In this document: positions 24,519-36,489 of the stretch, in pieces
How positions within the stretch are numbered: the stretch's first letter is position 1
How the letters are laid out: the number at the start of each line of letters is the position of its first letter
Assembly: GCA_958298945.1 (NCBI GenBank)
Contig: OY282605.1
Span: 41,580,811-41,644,810 of the forward strand
Length of the DNA: 64,000 bases
DNA from: Atherix ibis
Lineage: Eukaryota; Arthropoda; Insecta; Diptera; Athericidae
Direction of reading: 5' to 3'
Notes under the pieces: generated by a model
Database searches by the model: none
What the model saw: the letters and a program-made list of their open reading frames with translations, nothing else
What the model was told of the DNA's origin: nothing
Translations under genes and position numbers: made by a program

Positions 24519-25610
24519 TAATTTATATTAAAAATATAGGATCGATATTTTATTTTATTCAAAGAGAAAAAAAACACTTCAAAATATAATATTTATAATT
24601 GAATATATTTATCTTCCTACATACGAATAGAAATGATTTCATATTTATTTTAATATCAATAGAATAATAACAAAAAGACGGAGACAATTTTTTTTAAAAA
24701 TAACATTATTAATGCATTTATCAAAATTTCCATATGCAAATAAACAAACATTTTTTTTTTTCTGTTATAGTTTATGCTTCTACTCGCAGTTTATATTATT
24801 GTATAATAAATATTGTATTTGAATCTAGGATGTAGATACGCCTTCTTGATATTAATTAATGGTCTCTTATTCGCCTACAAAATGATATCACAATTTAAGT
24901 TCATTAAAACATAATTTATTCGCATAACTATTTGCATAATTTTCATGTACCGAAATAAATATTAAATAAACAATAAAATAATTGAAAAGCCTTGAGATGC
25001 GATGAGTCTTCGAGAGGAATCATTTTTTTGTTGGGTTTATTATACGAGCGATCTAATTGACGAGTTATCATTCAGGAATTTTTGTGTATTTTTTTCTTCT
25101 TCTTAAAAGCTACTTGACCTTATTGTATATAATCAATTAAAATAGAAATTTTCCAGAAATAACAAAATTTCTGAGATTAAAAATATATTTCAATATTAAA
25201 TAATTGATCAATTAAAATGAAGTGTACTAAAAAGTATAACTCAAAATTTGTAAATATTCAAATCAATGAAAGTCAATTTCGGTACAAGTGGTGCTTGTTA
25301 TCATATTAACATAGTTAAAATATTGTTGAAATGACAATCTATATATAATTGCAATGGATTCGTGTTGATATAAAATAATAAAAATTACATATTGAATTAA
25401 TTATTTATATTAATATTATAGCTTTAAATATGTTTAACTCGTAATACGTGTAGTTTAAAAAGGCAGTTGTTATCGTTTTGGTAATTTGGAAAGTACAGTC
25501 CTCTGCTTTGATAACTATTAAACTAATTTATTATTGAAGTCGGGATTTATAAATTTTTAAGGTTTATCATTTTACACTATGGATTGTTTAACAACCGAAC
25601 AGGGCATTTA
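24519..25610. other. AT-rich stretch without recognised features
   Basis: Nothing coding seen on either strand; A/T-runs dominate. Confidence 0.5.
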
Positions 25611-26185
25611 AATTACGCAAAAAATACGCAGATTGAGTTCTCGAACGACCAGCTTTGGATGCTAATTTTTCGAACAATTTTTTTCAGTGATGTTGGAGGA
25701 CTTTGATATCTCACAAATTTTTATTGTATTTGCAAAAAGTTACTGTCTGATATGAATTTTTAGTATTTCTTTAAAAATGAAGAAGGAGAGACCGTAACCG
25801 TCAATTCTAAGCACTATGACCACATGATAATCCACTGAAATTATGCCTATTAATTTGGACCATAAGTGGTTTTAATAAGACAGCACTATAAACTGTATAA
25901 CCCAATAAAATTTGGCTTTATGGTACGAAAAGTTTCCAAGATGCGTGATTTCGAGCTTTTGTAATGTTAATTGGTTCCCAAGATTGTGCTATTTAGCATC
26001 GTTGGATTTTTTCTTTTTTATAAAATTATTACATAAAAAATCATGTTTAAACTGATAGTCCTTAAATTTTAAAGTATTTAAATTACCAACAACCGTCAAG
26101 TAATGGTCGTATTTAACTGCGAACAACTCATAAATGAAATAGTGAATCTCCAAGAAGTCTCTCGCGGTAGCTATATAAATGATCG
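25611..26185 (+). mobile_element. DD41D mariner relic
   Basis: Frame pieces FFKNEEGETVTVNSKHYDHM (about 25775-25835), HKWF with two stops then DS (about 25862-25880, second catalytic block) and NWFPRLCYLASLDFFFF (about 25970-26020, third catalytic block with the Asp retained). Both ends are unreadable. It abuts the TA target of the group A derivative at 26191. Confidence 0.6.
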
Positions 26186-26190
26186 TTATA

Positions 26191-27015
26191 CGAGGTCTGT
26201 TCAAGAAGTATCGCGAATTTTGAATTTCCGCGGGTTACGTATATTCGATTTTTGATTTTTTGTGGCGTTATGTTGGTACTCATGTCTCTCACTTATGTCG
26301 ACAAGTACGGCCATTTTGAATGTTCAGTTAGTTTTTGACAGCTGCTTTGCTTGCACGTGTTTTGATTCGTCTTCGATTTTTGCCCATTTTCGACCAAAAA
26401 CAGCATCGCATTAACATTGCTAAGGAGCTGTTTTGCCCATTTTCGCGACGACCCAAATTTGCTCCAGAGGGTCATAACTGGTAACGAATCATTGGTTTAT
26501 GGTTATGATGTGGAAACCAAAGCTTAATTCCAATGGAAGCTGCCGCACGAGCCAAAACCGAAAAAAATGCGCCAAGTTCGGTCGAATGTGAAGATTTTGC
26601 TTACAGTTTTCTTCGATTGCAGCGGCGTGGTGCATAATGAGTTCTTGCCAAAGGGTAGAATGGTCAATAAGGAATATTACCTGCAAGTTATGCGCAAGTT
26701 GCCCGAAGCCATCCGCCAGAAAGCCCGGATTTTTTGGAAGAACAAAAATTGGCGTTTGCCATTTTTGGACAAAAACAACACACTTATAATGCCGCAGCCA
26801 CCATATTTCCCAGATCTGGCACCCTGTGACTTTTTCTTGTTTCCGAAACAGATTCTTTGATCCATTTTTTGGAATGGGCAAAAATCGAAGAACGAGCCAA
26901 AACACATGAAAGCAAAGCAGCTGTCAAAAATTAACTTAACATTCAAAATGGCCGAAATTGTCGGCATAAGTGACAGATATGACTACCAACATAACGTCAC
27001 AAAAAAAGTCGAAAA
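26191..27015 (+). mobile_element. Group A mariner derivative with two 5' ends (copy A4)
   Basis: The left 5' terminus starts after TA at 26189-26190 and includes the diagnostic 5' subterminal word (CCGCGGGTTACGTATATTCG). The left arm joins transposase at DQKQHRINIAKEL with a small local duplication of leader sequence near 26431-26443, then QVRSNVKILLTVFFDCSGVV, LPKGRMVNKEYYLQVM and FPDLAPCDFFLFPK. The joint to an inverted 5' end is at 26847/26848, the same as in the copies at 4.6 and 21.9 kb. The outer right terminus is truncated near 27015, so the final TIR is missing. Blocks around the first and second catalytic positions are damaged or deleted. Confidence 0.82.
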
Positions 27016-28147
27016 TGTAAAACTTTATCCACTATAATAAACTAAAGATTTTATGAAAATGAAAATTTTGAATAAATTTTATTTTACTTTACTTTCGGAA
27101 GCACAATTTGCATAATCCTTTATTGTTGTTGTTATTCATTCTAAATTAAATTTTATCTATTTTCAAATTTCTTATTATGATAAAATTTTAAATCAAATTG
27201 AATTAGATAATATTGTAATTAAATAGATAATATTTTAAAAATATGGTCTCATTAATTAATTGACTATTAAAATTTAAATATTTATTTCCGTTTTCATGTG
27301 TTTTCTTCTAGAAAATTTTGAAAATTTATCAAACTTTTTTTTATAAACTTGAGATATTTATTCTAAAGTAAATAAATTAAAATATAATTGAGTATACAGA
27401 AAAAATTAAAAATTCAAAAATATTTTTATTTTTTTTACTTAACAAATAACTGTTCTTTAACTGTCAGCTAATTTTTATTCTTATATGTCATTTGTGCGAT
27501 TAAATGAATTATTTATTTCCAAAAAAGCATGTTTTTCGCTGTACAATTAAAGTATTGATAATTTATTTAAAATTTAATAATTTGTAGTATTTTTTACATA
27601 ATTATAAAGTAATTATAGTTTCTTTCAAAATTCTTCAGAATAATTTCCATGAAAAATTGACAATTTTCTAATTGATTTTTGTTTTAAACTTGTAGATTTT
27701 ATTCTGGACAATATGTGGTATTATACACAACACAGAAAGTTTTGGTTTTATTATTGAAATGGCCAATAACTAAGTACAAATTTTACTAATTAAAAAAATA
27801 ATTTTATTATGCTTTCCAATGCACTCTATGATTAACATGAACCAAAAGTCAAATTTAAAATCCCAGAATTATACGAAGGCGTCGAACTTGAATTTACTAG
27901 AGCAAAATTGCATAATAATACACGAATTTATGAATTGTACCATAAATGATTAATGACATTTAACTGGAGCAAAATCCATTTTGGTATATACTCTAAATAT
28001 AATATTTCAAAGTCACTTTCTAAGTTCAATAGCACTTTTGTTTTTCTCCTTATTACGATTAAGTAAATATAGTAAAATGAGTATTTTTTATGTACAACAA
28101 ATAAAAAAAGAAATTATTTATGGCAAATAAATGAATAAAATTCGTAT

Positions 28148-28153
28148 TTTATT
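28148..28153 (-). promoter_or_regulatory. Candidate polyadenylation signal of pro-resilin
   Basis: AATAAA on minus, about 180 bp beyond the stop codon, past the GTAT microsatellite. It is the first such hexamer after the coding region. Confidence 0.5.
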
Positions 28154-28216
28154 TATATTGTAGGTGCAGACGTAACGTAATATAGTATAAATTCTTAATT
28201 AAAACTATACAAATAA

Positions 28217-28257
28217 GTATGTATGTATGTATGTATGTATGTATGTATATATATATG
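28217..28257. repeat. GTAT/TA microsatellite
   Basis: About eight tandem GTAT units grading into (TA)n, within the pro-resilin 3' UTR. Confidence 0.9.
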
Positions 28258-28333
28258 TGATTGAAGATCATGGGGAATGAGAGCGATTAAATATGTATGA
28301 ATAACAATACTATGTTATGTAATGGTCAGTTGT

Positions 28334-30603
28334 CTAGTATTGGTAGCCACTTGAGCCGTTGCTTCCGTTTTGCCTGCTTGAGCCAGATGCGCCATTTTCT
28401 CCGAAACTTGGAGATGGTCGATCGTAGGAGTAGCCGTCATCACCACCGTTGCGTCCAGCGCCACCGGATCCTGCACGTCGGCCACCGTTTCCATTTCCGT
28501 TTCCATTGCCGTTTCCATTTCCGTTGCCGTTCGAATAGCTACCACCATTAGAACCTTGTGATTGTCCTGGACGACCGCCAGAATAGCCCTCAGAGCCGAG
28601 ATTCTGTCCGGAAGCAGAACGCCCATTAGAATAACCGTTTCCTTGTTTATTGTCTTGTCCGAAACCATTTCGGTCTCCTGGCCGCCCGCTGGAGTAGCCA
28701 TCTTCTCCCAATTCCTGACCGAATCCATTTGATTTGCCGTTGCCAGAACTGCGTCCTGATCCTTGTCCTGGTTGGCCATTTGAATATCCTTGTTCACCCA
28801 AGCTTTGGCCATTTGATCGACCGTTTGATGCTCCTGGACGACCCCCAGAATATCCATTAGCGCCCAAATTTTGTCCAAAGTTATTGCCAGCTCCATTTCG
28901 TCCAGCCTGGTCATAGTTATATCCATCAGCACCATCAGCACCAAGACCACCACCAATACGTCCATCAGTTCCTTGGCTACCAGAAAGTCCACTTTGATCA
29001 GAATAGTCGTAGCCATCAGCACCTCCACCATTACCGCCGCGTCCACCAGTTCTACTACTGAGAGCATCACCTTCATAACGAATCTGTGGTTTGTAACCGT
29101 CTTGATCAGCGGTGTAGCTGACAATCTGTAAAAGACGATGAACGAAAGTGTTTAAGGATTTGATCGGCGAGACAGTAAATTTCTTACTTGTTTCCTGCCA
29201 TCCGGTAATAAAGCATTATATTCACCAGTTGCAATATCTCCATCACGTTTTTCTGAATGCCCAAACGATAAAGCACTTGGAGCATCCTCAACTTGATAGC
29301 TAAATTCATATTTTGCTGGTTCCTATAAAGATTTATCAATCATACCGGGTAGGAAACAAGTAAGAGCACTTCAGCTATATCTTACATCACTGTTGTCACC
29401 TCCGCCGATTCCACTACCGATTCCACCACCGATACCACCGAGACCACCACCAATTCCACCACCGATTCCTCTGCCACCTAAGAAGTTACGACCAGCACCA
29501 TCACTATCGCCACCAAAACCTCCATCTTGAGAGTAATCATAGCCGTTTTGTCCATTTGCTCCATTACCAGCGTTAGCACCATTACCGCCATTACCACCAT
29601 TACCGCCATTGACGCCATTACCGCCATTAGCACCTTGACGTCCATTACCTCCTAATCCAGGAGCACCATATGTGTTCGATGGCTGAGCAGGGGGCAAGTA
29701 CGATGAGCCACCATTGCGGCCGGAATCACCATTTTGTCTGCCAGTACCGGGTGCACCATATGTATCAGATGGGCGTGATCGACCAGATGCGCCAAATCCA
29801 TCAGATCCAGATCCAGGAGCCCCATAGGTGTCGGATGGTCGTCCACCAGCTTGTCCAGCACCGGGTGCACCATAAGTGTCTGATAGTCTGCCTGCAGCTC
29901 CTCCTGGGCCACTTGCTCCAGCATTAGCTGGGCCGCTACTTGGTGGTCCATAGCTTGATGATGGGGTTTGACCAGATTGTCGTTGCCCAGCGTCTGGAGG
30001 TCCATAGGCGTCAGAGGGTCTGCCATTACCGTTAGTTTGGCGTGCGTCTGGTGGACCGTAGGAATCTGATGGGCGACCAGCACCATTGCGGCCACGAGCA
30101 TCTGGAGGACCATACGAATCTGAAGGACGACCAGCTCCATTTCGGCTTCGAGCATCTGGGGGACCATATGTGTCCGAGGGACGACCGGCACCACTTTGTG
30201 AGCGGGCATCAGGAGCACCGTATGTTGAAGATGGTCTGCTACCACCATTGCGTCCGCCTATGCCAGGAGCTCCATATGTGGATGATGGCATTGAAGCACC
30301 ACCATTCAAACCAGAACTAGAACCAGAACCAAAACCACTACCTCCTCGGCCTGGAGGGCCATAAGATGAGGATGGTGTTGATGATCCTCGGCCTGGTGGT
30401 AGGTATGAATTTACTGGTGGCTCGGGCCGAGCTAGTACTGTGGACACTGCCACTATTAAACAAATCAACTACCAAAACAAAAAAAATTAGAGAAGAAAAT
30501 GTAGTTTAGTCGATTGTGAACCTTATAATTCTAATTCTTGAATCAATTATGGTTTTCACCATTAAACCGATTCAGTGTTAAGAAAATAACCAACCTTGAA
30601 CAT
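28334..30603 (-). CDS. resilin: Pro-resilin (elastic cuticle protein), four coding exons
   Basis: A secreted rubber-like protein of insect cuticle. Minus-strand exons: 30595-30603 (MFK only), 29386-30468, 29188-29322 and 28334-29125 (TAG), together 673 codons including stop, GT-AG introns, no frame damage. Order: signal peptide (MFKLICLIVAVSTVLA), RPEPPVNSYLPPG, about twelve A-type blocks of the form GRPSD(T/S)YG(A/P)P(D/G) carrying the tyrosines known to form dityrosine cross-links, a (GGN)n/(GGI)n stretch, a Rebers-Riddiford chitin-binding domain split over exons 3 and 4 (EYNALLPDGRKQ|IVSYTADQDGYKPQ), then B-type blocks (GYSGGRPG, GYSNGQPG, GYSSGRPG) and an (NG)n run. The three-part A/chitin-binding/B layout and three-codon first exon match dipteran resilin; the chitin-binding exons are present, so the long isoform can be made. 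Confidence 0.96.
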
Positions 30604-30713
30604 TTTCGGTTAAAAATTTCTATTCTCAAATTTAATTGTTCGATATTTTATTTCTTTTCAAATGGTTACTCTGTCCTGAAGGTAGTAACTGTTTGTAAGA
30701 TTGATATCCAATT

Positions 30714-30751
30714 CTGACTGACTTAGAAACCAATTTTGTCTCCTATTTATA
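30714..30751 (-). promoter_or_regulatory. Pro-resilin core promoter: TATA box and initiator
   Basis: On minus, TATAAATA occupies 30751-30744 and an initiator TCAGTCAG lies at 30721-30714. The likely +1 A at 30719 is 32 bp from the first T of the TATA box, the canonical spacing in insects. It predicts a 5' UTR of about 116 nt before the MFK exon. Confidence 0.65.
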
Positions 30752-33029
30752 TGAAAATTTAGCTAAAAGTTATCGGAATGGATTTCATCGCCTTCACCGT
30801 TATCGAAATGTTTGGGATCATCTTTTCAACTACCACCACTAAGCCAAGTAATAGAGGATCTAAGAAGTGGTAAGGCGTCTTCGCTTTCCTAGGAATCATA
30901 ACAGTGCCAGTTTGTATCAGAAACAGAAAAATTCAAACAAAATAACGACAATAAGAGGAGCGAACAACAACAACAAAAACTGTGCAGATGAGAAAAATAA
31001 GAGCATGCACACTCGTACTCTGTGCAGACGATATGATGCCCATAGTGGTACGTATGTGTATGATGGTGGAGGAGCACGATGAATGATGCGATACGATTGG
31101 CGAAGGTAAAAAATCCATTGATGAAACTATTCATGAGGTATCATCATACATAGTATCATCAGTCACATGAATTGTTTACGGAATGAAGGGTAAATCTGAG
31201 TAACTGAAGATATTAGACTGCACGAGCTGATGTGTCGTGCCAATAGTACTCGTACAATGTGCAGAACATGCAGCTCAACGATTGCGGATCTGTGTCCAAA
31301 GAACTGACTGCTTGCTTTACACAAACGGCGTAAACATTGAAACAATTACTTGGGGAGATGAGATTGTGACAGTTTTGCAGGGCATCATCATCACAATCGT
31401 CTAAATCGTCACAATCGTCTAAATCGTCACAATCATCTCAAGGTAACCAACAATTCCACTAGGCCACGACACAATATCCGATAATGTTCTTGTATACCTG
31501 AAATATATTTTTTATTTTTGGCGGATTTGAATGATTTGAAAGTGCGTTTCACGTTACTCTACATCATTCTTTTGATCATATAGATTCATATTAATTCAAA
31601 TCTATCTCCTAAATTTATGTCGCATTATTTATATTTTTCTAAAACATTTAATAGTGCTAAAAATTTGCAAACTTTCACTAGTCACATCCAAATTCAAAAA
31701 GTACCTAATTTGTCAAGAGATAATTTTTCCTAAAAATTAAACTAAAGAAAATTAAATAAAGGCCCTTAAGATATCCATTTAAAATATTATAGATACAAAG
31801 TTTTGTTAGGAATATTTTAAATTATACGTGTATATATTCTTCATGTTGATATGAATGTATGGTATACCCATTATTATGTAAAAGTAGCATATTCCGAATT
31901 ATTTTTAAGTTTATTTATATTTTTATGAATTTTGTAAACTTTCAATTCACATAAATTTTCTATTTGAAGGCCCCGATTCATCTTCATTTCAGCACTCATA
32001 CGATTTTGTGCAATTCTGTTATGCAATTGTATTCAAATCCCTTTTGAAATTTCTATGCATTTAAGCACAAATAAACAAGGAAATATATTGCATAGCATAG
32101 ATTTGTTCTTACTTATCTACTTGTACTTAAAAAAAATGGAAAATAAAAATAATCTACACTAAAAAAATACAGATTTTTTTTAAATTGACAAAATGTGAAA
32201 AAACAACCTGAACTACAATATTTTCATAAAGACTTTCGTGAAAGTATTCACGTTTAGTACTCGTTTCAGTACTAATGTAGGTCTCTTTTTCAATAAGGTC
32301 TTATGGTTATGTAATAAGTAATTCGTGTTACTAATTTTTGAAAATCTTTGATGTCACGTTTTTTTTTGTTCTTCTAAAGAAAAGGCTAAGTAGATATATT
32401 GGCAAGGTCGTTCTGATAAAATGTTAAAGAGATGGTTTTCGTTTACTGTTAAATAATATCCAAAAAAAAATAATTATTCTAATATCGAAAGGGAAATCTT
32501 TGAGATTCCAATGGAAATATACATTTTTCATTCTTATGAGCAGGAACAGGAATAGAAATTGATTTTTTTCAACTTTAACATCATTAATTATAAATTTTAA
32601 TCAATTAGAACATTGTCAATTTTTTATAAAAAAAAAAATTTCGGTATGAACTAATAAATATTGTTAAATATTTTATATAAATGAAAATAATTTATCAAGG
32701 CAACTGTAGAATTAATTTTTATTTATATTTTTAAATATGATACATGAAAAAAACACAGTTAAAAACGAGCTTATTTGGATTAAAATTATGCATTTAACCT
32801 TACAAATGTCATATTAATATACAAATTAGCTGTCAGTTCATGTGCAATTCTTGGTTAAATATTTTTGGATTTATTATTATTCTTTTTGTATATTTAAATA
32901 AATTTTTTTTATATTAATATGCGAAAATAAATAATTTTAATAAATTTCTCAAGTAAATTAAAGTAGTTAGAAGAATATTACAAAATTGCTAGAAGGTAAT
33001 ACAATAGAACGAAAATAAATATTTAAAAT
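30752..33029. other. Non-coding region upstream of pro-resilin
   Basis: A moderately GC-balanced stretch at about 30780-31460 may hold resilin regulatory DNA, but no motif could be assigned. It contains an imperfect 18-bp tandem repeat (unit TCACAATCGTCTAAATCG) at 31391-31437. From 31460 to 33029 it is AT-rich with nothing recognised. Confidence 0.4.
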
Positions 33030-34180
33030 TTGAATGTTCAGTTAATTTTTGACAGCTGCTTTGCTTGCATTTGTTTTGGCTCGTCTTCGATTTTTGCCCA
33101 TTCCAAAAAATGGATGAAAGAATCTGTATAAAATTTTGTGTGGAAAACAAAATTAATTCCGCGGACGCATTCCGAATTTTGACTGTGGCATATGGTGAAG
33201 CTACCTTGAACCGAAGCAACGTTTGTCGGTGGTACAAAATGTTCTCAGAGGGCCGAGAAGATGTGAACGACGAAAAGCGTGCTGGACGCCCGAGCACGTC
33301 AACAACGGATGAAAACATTGATGAAGTGGAGAAAATAGTATTGGCCAAACGTCGAATCACCGTTAGAGAAGTTGCTGAGGACTTAAACATATCGATTGGC
33401 TCGTGCCATTCGATTTTTACCAATTTCGACCAAAAACAGCATCGCATTAACATTGCTCAGGAGCTGTTGGACTCTGTCCGCGACGACCCAAATTTGCTCC
33501 AAAGGGTCATAACTGGTTATGATCCATGGGTTTATGGTTATGACGTGGAAACCAAAGCTCACTCATTCCAACGGAAGCTACCGCACAAGCCAAGACCGAA
33601 AAAAGCGCGCCAAGTTCGGTCGAATGTGAAGGTTTTGTTTACAGTTTTCTTCGATTGCAGGGGCGTGGTTCATCATAAGTTCTTGCCACAGGGTAGAACG
33701 GCTAATAAGGAATATAACCTGCCAATTATGCGCAAGTTGCGCTAAGCAATCCGCCAGAAACACCCGGATTTGTGCAAGAACAAAAATTGGCTTTCGCACC
33801 ATGATAACGCCTCTGCTCCCGCATCGTTGCTTGTGCGCGAATTTTTTGCCAAAAACAATATACTAAAAATGCCACAGCCACCGTATTCCTCAGATCTGGA
33901 CCCCTGTGACTTTTTCTTATTCTCGAAACTGAAGAGCCTCATGAAAGGACGACGCTATGCTACGATTGAGGAGATAAAGACGCCATCAAAGGAGGTCTCG
34001 AGATAAAGACAACATCAAAAAAATGATTTTTTGAAGTGCTTCGAGTATTGAAAAAAACGTTGGCACTGCTGTATAATATCTGGTGGGGACTGCTTTGAAG
34101 GGGATAAAATAGATATTCATGAATAAATAAATAATTTTTGAAAAAACACAAAATTCGTGATACTTTTTGAACAGACCTTG
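33030..34180 (+). mobile_element. Group A mariner (copy A5), 5' terminus missing, inactivated
   Basis: The leader begins abruptly at 33030 without its TIR; the right TIR ends at 34180 before TA. The transposase starts at 33110 (MDERICIKFCVENKINSADA). The N-terminal half is the best preserved of all group A copies: RSNVCRWYKMFSEGREDVND, RPSTSTTDENIDEVEKIVLA, RRITVREVAEDLNISIGSCH. It lacks the segment between the second helix-turn-helix and NFDQKQHRIN, has the first catalytic motif changed (ITGYDPW for GDESW), a stop after MRKLR (33742-33744), and HHDNASAPAS. The third block reads YSSDLDPCDFF. The reading frame ends in a duplicated 'ggagataaagac' near 33970-34010. Confidence 0.88.
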
Positions 34181-34311
34181 TATATTTAAAATTCAAAATT
34201 TTGATTTAGTTTTTATTTTATTATATTACATAAATAGTCACATTATTTATAAAATATAATAAAAGGGCTGGGTTAATTTGAGGTAATTTTTTTTGTATGT
34301 TTTAAAATTTA

Positions 34312-35250
34312 TAGATTGTCTGCATAGCTTTACTATACAAAAAATCGTGTTTACGATTAAAAAGTCCAACGCAACTTTTCGCACTACAAAGCGAATATTT
34401 ATGAGGTTGTGTGGCTTGTGGTGCCATTTTGTTAAAATTACATATAGTCCAGATTAAAATTTCTCAGTTAAGGCTAAAAAAAGTTAGTTTATATTTGCAA
34501 AGAATTACGGGCCAATGGCTCCTTCAGACTAAAATGAATACTCGTACCAGACAGACATTTTTCGCTAATACAATGGCTTCTCCATAGTCATTTAAGGATT
34601 TTAGAGTGAGGAAAAAAGATATATTTCCTTATATATGAAAATTTTGCTTATTGACTTATTAAGCGAGTAAGAAATGAGCCCCATCGCAAAATGCGAAACG
34701 GTGCTACTGCAGAATCACACACTTTGTAAAAAATTTCCTATTTTTTAATAGCTTTAAAATCGAAAATATAAAATGGAAATCGCTATGCAAAAAATCGTGT
34801 TTCCGATCAAAAAGTCCAACGGTGTTTAATTGAACGATCTTGGAGGCATATTGGCATCACAAAATATTGAAATTACACGTTCTGGAAACTTTTCGCACTA
34901 CAAATCAAATATTTATGGGGTTCTGTGGCTTGTGGTGCCATTTTATTAAAATCACTTATGGTCCAGATTAAAATTTCTAAGTTAAGGCTAAAAAAAATTA
35001 GTTATTATTTGCAAAGAATTATGGACCAATGGCACCTTCAGACTAAAATGAATACCAGACAGACATTTTTTTGCTAATACAATGGCTTCACCATAGTCAC
35101 TTTAGAATGTCAGAGCCCTATGTGTGAAAATTTTGCTTATTAACTTATTAACCGACTAAAGAAATAAGCCTCATTGTGAAAGAAAATTTTTTTTCGCATT
35201 TTTTTGATAGCTTCAAAATTAAATATGTAAAATGGCAAACTTTATGCTAA
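34312..35250 (+). repeat. Tandem pair of a dispersed non-coding repeat, about 450-bp period
   Basis: Two units start near 34312 and 34770; the word AAAAAATCGTGTTT recurs at 34339 and 34789. Both contain, in order, 'agtccaacg', 'cttttcgcactacaaa', 'tgtggcttgtggtgccatttt', 'gtccagattaaaatttct', 'agttaaggctaaaaaaa', 'caatggc.ccttcagactaaaatgaata', 'ccagacagacattttt' and 'gaaaattttgcttatt'. A third relative is at 7195-7640. No coding capacity. Confidence 0.8.
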
Positions 35251-35855
35251 ACTAACTTAATCTTATATAATATAAATATTTAGCATATTTTAAATACGTT
35301 TACTACTCTTTCCGAATGATAAAATGGACAAAAACCACTATTTTTGTAATATTACGATTTAATTAAAATACTTTTCGTTTATACTTAGAAAAAATATAAT
35401 ATATAAGTTATAAATTTACATTACATTAAAATATTATTTAAAGAGTGAACATTTATGAATTCATTATAGGAAGTAGGCTTTTTTTTTAATTCAAAAACAT
35501 TTTTTTCGGAAGCATTTCTAATTCTTTTATTTGTCACATTTTATATTTATTTTGCAGCAGCCCTAAAGGCATTTATACTATGAAATATGCAATTAAGTAA
35601 ATAATAGAAAGGAGGATTGTTAATTTTTGGCAGTTATGATAAATAATTTTATATTGTATTGTAATATCTAAGGACCCTTAAAAAGTACCCTTCATTTTGG
35701 CTGTACCCAATCATAGTGATTTACTGTTTTGCCGGTAAAAACTATCCAATTAAGAAAGACTGAAAATTTTGAGTTTTCCACATACTCTTTTATGTCGACA
35801 GTGTGGTGGATTTATTTAAACAATTGAATTAGAAAAACAGAAGCCGACAACGACA
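35251..35855. other. AT-rich stretch
   Basis: No feature recognised apart from what may be the leader of the small frame that follows. Confidence 0.4.
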
Positions 35856-36071
35856 ATGGAAATGATGAAGACGACTTCAACGACAGTGAAGGAGAACAAG
35901 AAGAAGGAATTGCTCGTATTCCGTACTCGACTTTTTGCACAATTCCAAAATATAAACTGTGTTGAGATGGTTACATTTTTAGTTGTTATAGTGCTGTTTT
36001 TTTCTATCTATTTTTTAAAACAATTTTCTTTATCTCAAATAAATAGTATATATGGTACTCTTCGTATATGA
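35856..36071 (+). CDS. Candidate small membrane protein, 71 codons
   Basis: A small open frame whose start (MEMMKTTSTTVKENKKKELL) lies in a favourable context (cgacaATGG). The first 40 residues are hydrophilic and Lys/Thr-rich; residues about 38-55 form one hydrophobic segment (MVTFLVVIVLFFSIYFL), then a short tail SLSQINSIYGTLRI. The first 60 bp have balanced codon composition, unlike the surrounding AT-rich DNA. It resembles no family I know. It could be a chance frame, an exon of an unrecognised gene, or a real single-pass micropeptide; expression evidence is not available here. Confidence 0.25.
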   Translation: MEMMKTTSTTVKENKKKELLVFRTRLFAQFQNINCVEMVTFLVVIVLFFSIYFLKQFSLSQINSIYGTLRI

Positions 36072-36489
36072 TTGTTTATTTAGTAGTGCAATTCCTCATT
36101 TCTAGCATATCTAGTTTTATTTGCAACCAACTTAATAATAAGTATTGCGATAGGAATAACATAAACGTAAGATTGGTTCGATGCCGACTTTCATGTTTGT
36201 TTAATTTTCAGTATATATTCGGGAATGTATTGTAGTATGTCCTCTTGAGTTTTTCAATTTTGAAACGTGACACATGAAATTCGTCGTTGTGCATCTGCAA
36301 CAACTAAATTGTAAAATAGTACAATAAGATCTGTTCATACTAACTACAAAACAACTGATGGAGCCTTAAAAAAAAAATAACTAAATATTTTTTAAATATA
36401 AATTGAATAGAATTAAATATTAAAAATCTATTATATACACATAATATGAAAAAAAAGCATAGACAATGCAAAATATTTTTAATAGATAC

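Larger units (their letters stand above)
27016..28333. other. AT-rich stretch, including the resilin 3' untranslated region
   Basis: No gene on either strand apart from the minus-strand 3' UTR of pro-resilin, expected at about 28140-28333. It contains a (GTAT)n microsatellite at 28217-28257. Confidence 0.5.

Noticed and set aside
28315..30364. Long open frames antisense and in alternate frames to pro-resilin (up to 269 codons)
   Set aside because: They are shadows of the highly repetitive GC-balanced coding sequence; the resilin frame has signal peptide, domain structure and correct splice sites, the others only low-complexity Met/Val/Ile or Pro/His runs.
31391..31437. Direct repeats considered as a CRISPR array
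   Set aside because: Only two to three contiguous 18-bp units without spacers, in an insect genome.
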